Origin: Pachyseris speciosa
Taxonomy: Eukaryota > Cnidaria > Anthozoa > Scleractinia > Pachyseridae
Assembly: GCA_016490735.1 (NCBI GenBank)
Contig: JAEMWC010000455.1
Span: 15,001-79,000 of the forward strand
DNA length: 64,000 nucleotides
Direction of reading: 5' to 3'
Shown: one piece after another, positions 1 to 12,900 of the stretch
Numbering within the stretch: the stretch's first letter is position 1
Layout: every line of letters starts with the position of its first letter
Translations under genes and position numbers: made by a program
The notes under the pieces: model-generated
Told to the model about the DNA's origin: nothing
What the model saw: only the letters and a program-made list of their open reading frames with translations
Databases searched by the model: none

Positions 1-45
1 TAAAGCCTGAAAAAGAGGTCGTGGGTTCGAATCCCGTACAAGCCT
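1..45 (+). mobile_element. SINE fragment (3' part of a tRNA-like head)
   Basis: The first bases match the T-arm and acceptor end of the tRNA-like head seen complete at 455-526, including the B-box core GTTCGAATCC. It is cut by the window edge, so its full extent is unknown. It lies inside an intron of the CHPF-like gene. Confidence 0.55.
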
Positions 46-140
46 GAATTTCAACTTCAACTTTATTTCAGTAAAAAAATGATCTTACAATAGATTGACC
101 CGCAAAATAGCAATTGCTAATCTAGGCGGCCCAGCGGAAA
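46..140. mobile_element. LINE 3' tail fragment
   Basis: The stretch has short AACTTC-type direct repeats followed by a block containing TGACCCGC and GGCGGCCC. A similar arrangement (GAAGTT repeats, then CTGACCCGCAGG and GGTGGGCC) recurs at 40320-40430, so this is a dispersed family. Short tandem tails of this kind are typical of non-LTR retrotransposon 3' ends. The family is not identified. Confidence 0.4.
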
Positions 141-269
141 AAGAAATCAAAATGAAAAAAAGAAAAGAAAAGAAAGGAAGGAATAATATTTTCAAGTTAA
201 AATAATTCATATTTTTATCATTGTTTTATTTTAATTACCGTTGCATCTAAGGAAAAAAAACGAAAAGTG

Positions 270-400
270 CATACGTGTGCACAGTTTCGGGCTTTATTTT
301 CACTACTGATTAAGTAGTGTTCATAACTGCGATGATCATTTACCAATTCATTCTTTTAATCCGCAGTTCAAATATATGATTTTCATATATTCATTCTCAC
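270..400 (+). mobile_element. SINE body fragment without tRNA head
   Basis: It contains the segment GGCTTTATTTTCACTACTG and CATAACTGCGATGATCAT, which also follows the tRNA-like head at 527-600. It is followed by a CCGCAGTTCA...CATATATTCATTC tail like the tails at 24631-24794 and 40640-40930. This marks one SINE family with several copies in the window. Confidence 0.5.
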
Positions 401-454
401 ATGTTCACCTCTCACGGATGTAAAACGAACCAACCTAATAACCAGCTCCCAGTT

Positions 455-600
455 GGCTTGTTAGCTCAGTTGGTAGAGCACTGCACCGGTATCGCAGAGG
501 TCGTGGGTTCGAATCCCGTACAAGCCCTGAATTTTTTTCAGGCTTTATTTTCACTACTGCTTAAGTAGTGTTCATAACTGCGATGATCATTAACATATTC
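455..600 (+). mobile_element. tRNA-Thr-like SINE, head plus body
   Basis: A 72-base cloverleaf-like head at 455-526 has a GGCTTGT/ACAAGCC acceptor stem, an A-box (TAGCTCAGTTGG), a B-box (GGTTCGAATCC) and a loop whose central triplet would read GGT (Thr). The base before the anticodon is C instead of the universal U33 and the anticodon stem has an A-C mismatch. The head also runs straight into SINE body sequence. I therefore call it a tRNA-derived SINE and not a working tRNA gene. The copy sits in an intron of the CHPF-like gene, antisense to it. Confidence 0.65.
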
Positions 601-724
601 AGAGAAAGTTAATCGAAGTTTTGCTTCGCGAACCGGGGTTTGCGTGTGCACGGTGTGGTTTGAATTCGCGTCTCGTTTAAAATTCTTCATTTCCGACCTT
701 TTAATGTCCACGGACAGCACTTGC

Positions 725-3700
725 CTGTTCGCCACTAAGAGCGTTCACACGACACCGATTGAGAAAGTTGACGTTGAACTCGACGCCCAAGCAGTGAGGA
801 AAGATCAGCGCATTTGGCGGCAGCTTCATCGTGACTATGTCCATCAACAGTGTCAGTGAACTGTGCCTGACTCCAATCTGTATCCATGGTAACTGAGCCC
901 ACGCGTACTTCTGTTTATACCTGGTTATAACATGTCGAGAAGAGAAAGAAAACAAAGACACATTACGAAAACAGAACAAATTACGAAAGCAACCGCGGAG
1001 TTGTTGAAACAGAAACATGAATTCCGTTTATAGTCTTGTTATTGCACTACAGCTCTCTCAAGTTCTGTTTTCGGCAGTTGGAAGTTCTGCTTTTCGTTTG
1101 AGATTGACGCACTCTCCTGCAGTTGATTTTCTTTTCGTCTCAGCCTTTTATTTGCTGAACAAGCGTAAAGCATTCATATCGAAGACACTGAGCGACGACA
1201 CCGAACGCACGAATATAAATAAAACAAAAAGATCATCTCAAAAGAATAATTTAAGCCGTCTCCCTGGTGGGAGGAACACACCAATGAAATTCAGGCAGTA
1301 AACACTTGAAATGCTTAAAGTGCAAATGAATCGAAAATTAACTGCCATTTGTTTACGTTTTTAGATAGCTTATAATCCCCGTATTTCATTTTCAATCATT
1401 TCCCTCCTTTTCGTGAAAAGGATTCACCATTTGTAGGGGCTCCAAAATTCCCACCGTGGCCTGAAATTTGAGACATTTTGCGCGCGGCCAAAATGTTTCT
1501 GTGACGTCATTCGTGTGTAATGTTCCTGGAAAGTTTCTCGCAGCTGGCGGCCCCAGTAGTTAATGTTGGTAGTTCTCCGACATTTTCATTCCACGGAACT
1601 CACAAAAACAGTGACGCACTCGACTGAGTACACACGAATGACGTCACGATTATTACCAGACCCCAGGTCTTTGTCTAGAATTTTTGTTAGAAAGGTCCAA
1701 TTTTCTCCGCATTTTAAAAACGTTCCTGCTACTTTTAGTAAATTATTTTTCCTCTCAAAATGTTTCTTATAACACCAATTTTCATATTGGAGAAACTGGC
1801 TTTGAAATTTTGATTCATGACGTTTTCAAAATGGTGTCTTTTCACTATAACTACCACAGAATCCTTCAGGCTTGCTTTCCTCGTGCTTATTACAACTGTT
1901 TAACAATTATCCTGTGAAATCGCGCGGAATATCGCCTGATACTTAGCCGACGAGGCCGTAGGCCGAGTTGGCTGAAATCAGGGGCTATTCCGCAAGATTG
2001 GGCTGGATAATTGTTTTATCTTTCAACACATTAACTCATTCTTGTCGGGCTCTGCAATTTTCGGTCGCTGAAGACCGGTGCTTTGAAAACCTGTATCTTT
2101 TCCAAATCCCGGATTATTTTTGAAATGAGCGATTATTATTGCCAAATACAGAGTTTCTTAGACTTTATCACCCCGTAAACTTACTGAAAGTCCTGATTTT
2201 CCTTGAATATGACTGTTTATTCTGTTGCAACCAAAAAATGCTCTAGGACAACACCAAAAATAAGCAACTTTGTTTTGAAGTTTTGAAGACAAAAAACCCT
2301 CTTCAAGCTAAAAGTATACATTGGCAGTAAACTTCGACTCAACTTCTTGCAATCTGTTCCAATTTGCCCGCTCACTTCCTTAGCCCGACCTGGGTAACAC
2401 TATTTGATTTCAGTTGCTCTCACTGGTCTGAAATGTTCGCTTTGTGACCCAAAGGGATTGTGGGATAACTGGATAACTTGACTGCCGCGTGGGTGTCCGC
2501 CAATTTCCATTTCAGATATTTTTTAGAACCGTGTCGAGCCACCCGGTCCTGCTGGCAAAATACTGCAGCGATTGCATTATTTACATGTCAAAACTCGCCA
2601 AAATTGCCATGCGAGGTCCCGGAATCTACTCACAGATCGGCTAGGAACACAACTTCACTTCGTGAATCACCATGACTCGATCGAAACCTTTCGACGGCTC
2701 ACTTGGTGTGAAATTGCTTCTCACCTCTGTCTTCTTCCAGAGGATTGCCTCTACCCACCAACCCAACTTTATGATGCCAGGCAGGGGTTTCTGAGGTGGA
2801 AAATGGCCCGAAAAACTCACTTATAAATCAAATACCCACCGAGTTGTAGCTGAGTGATCGTTTACAAATAAACGACAGCTAGCGTGACAAGCGTGACAAG
2901 CGTGACATGAAAGATGGAGTCTTCGATGTTGTGGACCAGCGAAATCTCCGTGGTAACCCCTTATATGAAATAACCAGATCGACGTGACCTCAAACCCTCG
3001 AAAATTACAGAAAAACACGTAAAAAATGACCGCCAAGAATGAGTTAATGACAATGCACAATTTTCTGCGTTTGTTGCAAAAAAGCTGGAAAAGCCGCCAG
3101 TTTTCTACGTGCGCGACGCACAAAATCACGTTTATCGCAGGATATCTGCTGAGTAAGCACGACGAATATTGAGCACGCTATGACCATATTTGGGCATTGT
3201 CACAATGTGTTGGATAATAATGCAATTAAACCGGACCAGGGTAGCAAAAGAGCAAAACAAAAGGAATTCTGGCAATATTGCCAAATGACGCCATTGAGAA
3301 AATGATCATTTACCACGTTCCTTTCTACAAAAGACCACTCAAAGTACACTGTTTAACACCCCACACCAACGACGCTGAATACGCTTTTATCTCAGCTTAC
3401 CGTGCAATAAGAGCTTTGCCGTCAACAAATTTATCTGTAGTGGTCTCGTCACTAAATCCGTCCTTGACATTTACAAACACGGTCAGTAGCACTACATTTT
3501 CTCCCGTCTGAAGGCAGATTTTCTGATACATCTGAAGGAATTCCTCTAGAAGTTTGGTTTGGTTCTTCTTCACTGGAAGAACAAGATGGATTCCACGCTG
3601 CTCGATGGCCGTCGGCATGTGAATACTCTCTACTTTAGTGTACGGTCTCAGAAGATGAACACGCCTGATGAAAACAAAATAAAGCAAATAAGAACGTAGT

Positions 3701-3855
3701 TTCTTGACGGCTTTTGGTTTTTTCTTTGCAGCCGCATCACTAAAAGGTTTCGGAAAGTGAAATGTCAAAATGTTTCATGTTAATGTATATAGATGTTTAG
3801 TACTTTGACTACTCTTGTAATTTAGCTGTAAGCTACAAAAAGAGTAATTAAACTG

Positions 3856-3922
<67 letters not shown>

Positions 3923-6900
3923 TATTATTATTATAAGTTAACGGCCTAGAAATAAACCACACTAACATGACGAAAGGGTCTGCCATGGTTTTTCTAGCTT
4001 GGCATTCAACACAATTTAGGGTGTTGATATTACATTATCAAGATTCGCTTTTTGTTATCCACGAGTTTTTGGCAATGATCTTTCTTTTCTCAACCAGAGT
4101 TTTGTACTTCTGTCACTTTCCGTACGAGAGCCAAGGAACCAGTGAATACTGCAAAACCTCCAAGCCGAACTAACAAATTGTACCAATCATTTGGCATGGC
4201 TTCCCGACTTTTGCGGTAAGTTGGTGTTGTAAACCTGGGTCCGGACCGGTTGAGCTTAGAAGGAAAGTTGCAATAAGAATGCTATGAAAAAAAAGTACTG
4301 ATTTTCTTTAGTAACATTTTGTTTCCGTTTACACACTCAGAACCTGATTTGGTTCCAAATGTTTCCGCAACTAACTCCCTAGCCTGCGTGGCAGGCGCTA
4401 GAAAGGGGAAGGGATGGGGGAAAGCAGGCCGCGCGCGAAGAGAGGGGAGAGAGCGAGGAGCGCGACTTCGCGCGCCCTCCCGTTTTCCCTTTCTAGCGCA
4501 TAACTCCCGAAAAAAAAAAACCTGACGGAATTTGAAAGAGTTTGTATGGCGTTTTCATTTAATTAGCTGACACCGCCCTTGTAGACAGTGACACCAAACC
4601 TATATGAACCATACCTGATAATCTCTTGTTCGTTCTCAGCAGTCGTTTTAATACCAATATCCAGGATGTACTCAGCCCCTCGTCTGGGATCCACCCGTCT
4701 GTAGCCATTGATCATGCGAAACTGGTTCTCCGCGTTACTGTATTCTCGCGATAACATTTTAATTGCTGTTTCTTTGACGTCTTCAACGTCCTTTTTGTAG
4801 TCCCCGCGTAAGGCCACCTGGCAAATAAAATGAACGCGGTCAGTTAGAGAAACACAAAAAGAGCGCAGCTTTGGTCCAGAATGAAGGACCCCTGTTAAAC
4901 ATTCCTGCACACAAATCAGCCATTGGTGATCAAACCCTTATACTACACAGCAGGGGCGGATCCAAGATTTTTCTTAGGGGGAGGGGGTATGCACCCCTAA
5001 GGAATGACGTAACCAATAAACCACATAGTTTTTTTTTGCAGAATACTAGTTATATTAGAAAGGCGCAGGTCATCTAGGGAAGGTAGGTGCACCCCCCCCC
5101 CTCCCCTAGATCCGCCCCTGGAGAGTAACAATACGGACCTCTTATAAACCAAGGAGTCTAAGAGGATCTTAATGGGGACGAGGGGGGAGGGGGTCCCTTT
5201 GACAGTTCATGGTAAAAAAAAAAAGCCGTTTTGACGGTTAAAATCGGCTTGCTCATTTGACGGTTGACGGTAAAAATATTGCGTTTTTTTGACGGTTGAC
5301 AGATTTAAACGTTTGGCCATTTGACAGTTGACGGTTAACTTCATTTAAGCGTTTTTGACGGTTCACGGTTAAATTTTTGGCCATTTGACGGTTGACAGTT
5401 AACTCCATTGAGACCCTCCTCTAACAGACTCTGCCAACATTGATTATTCATGATTTCCTGAGGGAGTACAAACTGAACCTTTCAGTTAAAGCCGGCTTAG
5501 CAGATGCACTTGAAATGACAACTTTTAGTCAATTTATTGTACAGTAGATCTCTGACTTATCATCTTAGGATCTCTGCATGCTTGTTATAACATGCCCTGA
5601 AACGTTGCACTGTAGTGCGCGCAATAAAGTCTTGCTATCACAAGGGACGTTTAATGACAGGCGTCTGTCGGTACTGGCAGGCTAGTACTGGTATAATTCG
5701 CTCTTCAGCTGTCTAACTCCTTGTTGAAGGGATGCCAAGCAGACAATATATGAAAACTGCACTATACCTTAGGGTTGACCTCCGAGAATCCATAACTAGA
5801 AGTATCAGTGAAATATTCCCACTGCAACACTTCAAACCGAGAAGTGGGTTTGAATGGCTGCCGGAAACCTATCGGCCATGATGGTCTCTTCTCCGGGACC
5901 CCTAGGGAGTGAAAGACAACAGTGTGTTTATGATATGTTGCGAGTAGTGTACTTGGTACCGCAAATAGGAAAAACCTTCTATTTCTCGACGGCAAAATCT
6001 GCTTCCGCAACACGTGTTTCATGCCTTGTGTGCACGAAAACGAAAAAAAAAGACATGCAGAAAAGTGTTTGCACAACAAACATTTCCACGTCTGAAGAGG
6101 TCTTGAGAAGACCAAGCTATGTTGGAGAAAGAGACAGGAGGAAATAAAGCCTAAAAGGATGACGGAAAATAGAGCCCGGGGTTGGGGTGGAGGTGGTGCG
6201 CGCGAAAATACAGCCCTGGATGGGGTGGGGAGGGGGGGGGGGGAGGGAGTGCCCGCTTTTAGAGAGACCGTTGCATTATGGTTTGTAAGTCTAAAGGATA
6301 AGATAAGATAAGATAAGAAGAACTTTATTTTATCACGCTAGCCTATTCAACAATGTAAAAAAATACAATAGCTGGTTTCCAGTAGGGGCGTGAGCTAAGT
6401 ATAAAAATTAAAAATATCCTAAATATACTAACAACCGTAATTAAAACTATTCGTACATTTAATATAACCCTAAGTATAATTAAAATATACTAAATATAGT
6501 AACAACCATGATTAAAACTATTTATTCAATTAAATATAACCCTAGGAAAAAGATTATTATATGATATTTGGTCTATAGGTTGAAATAAGCTTATGAAACG
6601 TAGCCAAAGTTTCACAATTACGTATTTCATTCGGGTAAGGAATTCCAGACCCTAGCACCATTGTAGCTGAAACTTATTATCGGCGTTCCTTAGATGATAA
6701 CTATCAGCTGAGCACGAGTTCCTAAAGATATTCGAAAGCCTCGCTGGTGCCAAGTCATGGAGAACCTTAAACATTTGCCTACTGTAGCCTTAATACGAAA
6801 TCTGCGTTCGCTTAGTAAACTCCAGCCAAGATGGCGTAGGGCTAATTCAGACTGTCCAGCCTCGTTTTTGTAACGCATGATCACCCTAGCGCATCTGCTA

Positions 6901-9900
6901 TGGAGTTTCTGAAGCCTTTCGGCTAGTACACTTCCTAATGAATCCCAAACCTCACAACAATAATCAAAGTGAGGTATAATTAGAGCATTATAAACTGAAA
7001 CAAGTACATCTCGACTTGCAAAATCTCTAAGCCGCTTTAGCGCACTAATTCCTGTTGTAATCTTTTTCGTTATTTCTTCAATATGCTTGCTCCACGTAAG
7101 AGATTCATCAATATACACTCCAAGTATTTTTGTATCTCTGACTCTGTTGATCGGATCACTCCCAATACATACATTTGGTTCCAAGGGAAGCTTAACCAGT
7201 CTTTGACGTGAACCGATGAGCATATACTCTGTCTTCGCAAAATTAAGACTAAGCTTATTTGCTTATAGCCACAATCTGATTTTTTCCAAGTCTTCATTTG
7301 TAAGTCCTAATTCGATTTCTTCAATACTTTTCCCATAGGCTGTTAAGCTGGTATCGTCTGCAAACAATCGGGGTGTGGTGTGTTTGAGGCAATTTGGCAA
7401 GTCATTAATGTATACTAAAAAGAGAAGTGGGCCGAGATTTGAACCCTGAGGGATTCCACAAGATATTGTTCTTAGACCAGATTGTTTACCATTCACCTGG
7501 CATGTTTGCTTCCGATCCGCTAGGTAGGAAGAAAGAAGATTAAGTGCATCCTCTCTAATACCACAAGCCTCAAGTTTACCAAGCAAGAGCACGTGATTTA
7601 CGGTATCGAAGGCCTTTTGTAGGTAAAAAAAAATTACTAGGTTATAAAGGCCGCGATCCATGATGCAATACCATTTATATGAACAGTCAAGTAAAGCTGA
7701 AACAGTGGAGTGGGAGCATCTAAAGCCAAATTGATGCTCTAATAACAAATTCTCAGCGTCTAAATATTCAACCAGCTGCTTATATAATATCCTCTCGAAA
7801 ACTTTGCTTACTACTGGAAGAATTGAAATTGGCCGATAATTGTCCAACATGTTACGCGGACCTTTCTTATGAAGGGCATTAACTCGAGCCACTTTCCATT
7901 CAGTTGGAAAAACATGCGAGACAATCGACCTGTTGAAAATCTGCATTAGTGATTCAGAAACAACTGCTGCAGCCCACTTCAAAACTTTGGCTGATATTTT
8001 ATCGATCCCAGTAGCCTTGCAGACAGATAAAGAATTGAGCAGTTTATAGACCTGAGATGAACTTACAGGCTGAAAGTGAAAACTACTGTCAACCCTATTA
8101 ACAAATTGACTGTAGTTACACTCGTTGTTGTCTATATTCTCGGCAAGGCTAAGGCCGATGCTAGTGAAGTAGTCATTAAATTTTTCCGCAATTTCTTCCG
8201 GTGAGGTAACGCTATGATCGTTAATCTTGATTTCCTTAACATCATCCGCTCGTTGTTTGCGTCCAAGAATATCATTAACGGTTTTCCAAGCCTTCTCAGG
8301 ATTTCCTGTTACATTCTCAATTTGTGAGGCATAAAAAGCACGTTTAGCTTTACGTAAAGCAACATTTACCATATTTCTGGAAGACCTGTACTTTCCCCAA
8401 CTGACATCATCGTTCTTTATCATGGCTAATCGCTTAAGACGGTCACGCTCTAGTATTTTATCCCTGATGTCCTTCGATAACCAGGGAAGGCTGGGCCTCT
8501 TTCTCACTTTTTTTGACCTGATAGGGGCGTGGCTGTCAAGTACTTCTAAGAACATAGTCTTCCAGCAGCTCCACATTGCATTTACGTCAGCTTCATACAA
8601 AGATAATTGTACCCAGGGCTGAGCTTGCAAGTCTTCAAGAAAACGTTCACTGTTAAAGTTTTTGAAATTTCTTAATTCAATTTCCCTAATTCTGTTGCAC
8701 TTAGGTAAGCTATTTATCTTGCGAATTGCATAAATTAGGCTATGGTCACTAAGATCGACATGAAATACATCTGACTGTATTATCTTCTCAGGACAGGAAG
8801 AAATACATACATCCAGAAGTGATTTCGACCGTTGAGTTATTCGTGTGGGCTTAGTTATTAATTGCGTAAGCTGATATATCTCCAAGATTCGCAACAAATG
8901 CTTGGCGTCATTATTGAGATTAGTATGGTCTAATAAGTTACAATTGAGGTCACCTAAAATATAGGTTTCCTTGTCTTCATTATCTATTTTCCCAATCATA
9001 CGCTCTATGTTATCAAATATCTCTACAGGTGCGCTAGGCGGCTTATAAATCGATGAAACAATGAAAGGTCTACTATTCGGTTTTGTTACTTCGATGCAAA
9101 GAGCTTCGAGGTTTTCCGGCACAAGGTCAAATCTCTCAACAAAACTTATTGACTTTCTTACATACATGCAAACTCCACCACCTGACCGATTACGATCATG
9201 GCGAACAATATCGTAACCCTGTACACAAACATCGGTATAATACTGGTCATGGCGGGTTTCGTCAAAGTAGTTCTGGCTCAACATAAGTCGGATTTCATCA
9301 ATATGTAAGGGGCAAACTAACAAAATTCAAAAAGGCCATCTTGAAACCTCGAAGTTTTGGAAAAGTAAATCGATGGAATGAAGTTACTGTTTGTATGTAA
9401 CTGTTTCCGTCTGCTGCATGCATACAAAAACAGTTAGTTTAATCTTGAATTCGCAATAGAATAAAACAAATAACGTTGCTGCTTTGAAGGCCTTCTTGAA
9501 ATTATCTAAATTTGCGAATTTAACGGTTCTATCCAGGGCATCTAGCCGCGAAAAAACGGCAGGCGAGTCATTTTTTTGAGGTGCTTGTCAGGTGTGTTTT
9601 CAGGCGTGTACCCGGTATGCTAGATTTGCGTCCTATATTAACCACTCCCTTCAACAGATACAACATTTTGACGGTAAACACATCCACCAAAGATTGTAGC
9701 GCTTTCTTCGTTTTATCGCCCTGGGCACACACCATGGATTGAAGAGTTCCATGGTCACCTAAGTTAGACCTTTCACTCAAAGATTTTCAAAACGCCAGCT
9801 ATTCTGTTCGACAGAATCCAGCTACGGAAATTTTCTATAAATTGTTATAAAGATGAATGATGTGTATCCGTTTCACTCCCTGCTGTCAAATTTGTTGTTC

Positions 9901-12900
9901 ATCAGCTTCAGGACTGCTGGCTCAATCCCTGGCCCTCAGTTAAGATGTTTGGAAAGACAAGCCACGTAAGTCTTCATTCTCAATTCTAAATTCAAGCAAG
10001 TCCTTGTGCTAGGCCGCTGCTCTTGAAGGCGAGCAAGAAGCTTCGCGTTCAAACCTCATGTCCATTTTGCGCTGCAGATGCAGTCGCCCAAGACTAAGTT
10101 TGTTGATGTAGCTGAATTTCGCTGTTGTTGCTCTTATCACCAACTAATCTCGAGCTACTCCTAGCAAGTAGTGCGACCAATTGCTTCCACAAACTCTAGT
10201 TTTCTTGACGCACGTTTACCTTTCCAGTTTAAGATATTGGTCATCTAACTCTGCGGAGCATGCACTCTCGAGTCTCGTTTAGCTGTGTACACACATTTAT
10301 CGAATTTCGTCACATGGTACAACGTTGGGAACACAAGGTGCATATTTTCTAAACCACACTATGGGTACACCAATTGCCATGTGCTCGAGAACACGTTGAT
10401 GTGAGTCATAATGACAGACAATTCCATGTAAACCGCATCAAATAGATCACACTGAAGTTTGTAAAGGACATGTTGGTTCGGCTCGACAAATGAATCGCTG
10501 TCTTTTGATTTCTCTTGGAAGTTGACAGACCTGATTTCAATTTTTAGGCAGACAAGCTAATGAGCTGCGTTTGAAAGATGATTCGCAAGCAGTTCTCAAG
10601 AAGTGCAAATACAAATTGAACTAACTCGTTTTAAAGATATTACTCACGCGGGAGCGCTATCCACAACTTGACTCAATCATAGACTTGAGGTGGGATTTCA
10701 CCTGAACACCGTTTTTTAGTCGCTTAACATGGATTTAACGTTAATATCTCGTTCGCGTTTCAAGCAATTAAAAATACCTACACTCATCTCACCACGAAGC
10801 TATGTTGTGGGATATTTTGTGAATTATTTGGTAATTTTTGGGTATATTTGGGAAGAGATGATTTTTCTCAAAGGATTGGTTAAATTTAGATAGATAGGAA
10901 ATATTGAAGGTTTAAGGAAGGTTTAAAATTAGAATTTTAAGCTACAAATAAGTAGACGGACACAAAACAGCTCCCCAGCAACCTGGAGAGCACTTGTGGG
11001 GTGTCAACTGTCTGGTGGTGTTTCAAACTCCTTAAAATTTCACTCCAATTCACAAGTACCCCGACCTTAAGGCCCCCACTACGCGTTCTAAAATTGTTAT
11101 GCAACATTTTGTTGGTTCAACAAAGTTTGTTGGTTCAACAAAGTTAGATGACGTTTGACTAACATTTTAGTTGAATGAATGTTTTACTGTCGACCAAACA
11201 TTTTCGCGTGTCTAACATTGTCATATAACATTTTGTTGGTTCAACCAAGGTAAGAACGTTTAGCACCCCATGTTAGATGATGTCTAATTTTTTTCTGCCC
11301 TGATGGGATATTGATCACGTTCCACAAATTAAATATATAAAAAAAAATTTTGTTGAATGAATGTTGTGCCATCGATCAAACATTTTTGTCATCCTTTGAC
11401 AGAGTTAAACGACGTTTAGCCGCGCGTCTAAACATTGTTATATAACAAATGTTAGACGAATTATATAGAGCTCAACTAATAATTTCACTTCACATGGGTG
11501 CAAATTTGTCCTTTTATAACAACAGAGCAGGTTTGAACCCAGTTTTTTGGGTGTTATATTGATACACTTTCAATATCCAAAATACTTCTCATATAATTAA
11601 AGCTGCCTGTGATATTATGATAACATCAAAACGATCTTTGATTGTAATAATCTTTAACCTGGAAAGGTTTAGTTGTCATGGTGTAACATTTCTGCAAGCA
11701 CGTACATCAGCAAAGAGGCACAGCTGATGACATAACCATCTGAAAGCAATTTTACAAAAATAGCTTTGGCGTTTACATCACGAGCCTCTTGAAATATCCA
11801 AAATTAGCGACCTTACGTAGTAATTTCGGCTATTCTTGACGAGAGCTGTTTAATGTTAGGAACTTTGATGCCATAATTAGAGTGCTGAATATGAGTGTAT
11901 TGTTTTGCAATTCCAGTACTCACAAATATACGCAAGAGAATTGAAACAACCTTCAATATTCTCTTCTTTATTTTTTTTGAAAAAATAAAAAATAAAAATT
12001 CCATTGTATTTCTTTATAGGGGGTTTGCTGCATATGTCTTTACAAACACTGGAATCAATTTCTCCTGAAAGGCTTACTAATTTTGGAATTCATTTTTCCA
12101 AGTTAATGATCACTAATATTTTGATGGCATCTTACCATTGATTTACAAATATTACTGATAACCGTGGTTTGAGATATTTTGATGAAGGGAATGCAGATAA
12201 TAGTACAGGAAGGCACATGCGATAATCATGTTTGGTTTTGTTTTTTGTCTCCTTGGAATCACACAATTTTTGGAAAACAGATTTGTTCTCAAGTAATTTA
12301 ATTTGGTAACATTATTACATGCATGTATCACTTCCAAATTAATGTGGCAAACTTTTTCTCCAAAAATTGGGCGGTCAGACCACATTCCACAATAATTTTA
12401 TTCACAGCCTTGCCATGCAATATATTAAAATTATTTTGTAGTTTACTCACCATCTGGTAAATATGGCAACATATCTTTTATTGCGTTCTGAAGAGTTCTG
12501 GTCTCCACAAACGTTCTGTTGAGCTCCAGTTCAGTGAAGTAGCGGTGAATTTTGTACATGATCATTGGGTCCTTGATGGGATGCAAAGTGACAGCATGAG
12601 CCATCCTTCGTTCCTTTATCAAACTCATTACACTGGCTTCATCATCTTGTGTGAAATGATAAAATAAATCGGTCGCCTAGAAAGAGATTAAAGTAATAAA
12701 TAAAATGTACAAACAAAGGAATAAACAAACTAAAGATGAATAAATATTTTTGCAAATCCTGTATTCAGGAGATGGATAGGGGAGGTTGTTTTTGCGTGGT
12801 TGAATAGTTGAAACTTGTAAGACAAGTTATCTAGTATTTAAGTCATATTAACAATTTTGCATTGCTCCAAAATTAGACCATTAACCCCATTTAGTTCTGA

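Noticed and set aside
455..526. Functional tRNA-Thr(GGT) gene
   Set aside because: It lacks U33, has a mismatched anticodon stem and is fused to SINE body sequence that occurs elsewhere.
701..1018. 105-codon ORF as an independent gene
   Set aside because: Only the part 866-725 is coding, as exon 6 of the CHPF-like gene; the rest is intron read-through.
2821..3129. 102-codon minus ORF as a gene
   Set aside because: It overlaps the end of the TIR element and shows no domain or conserved context.
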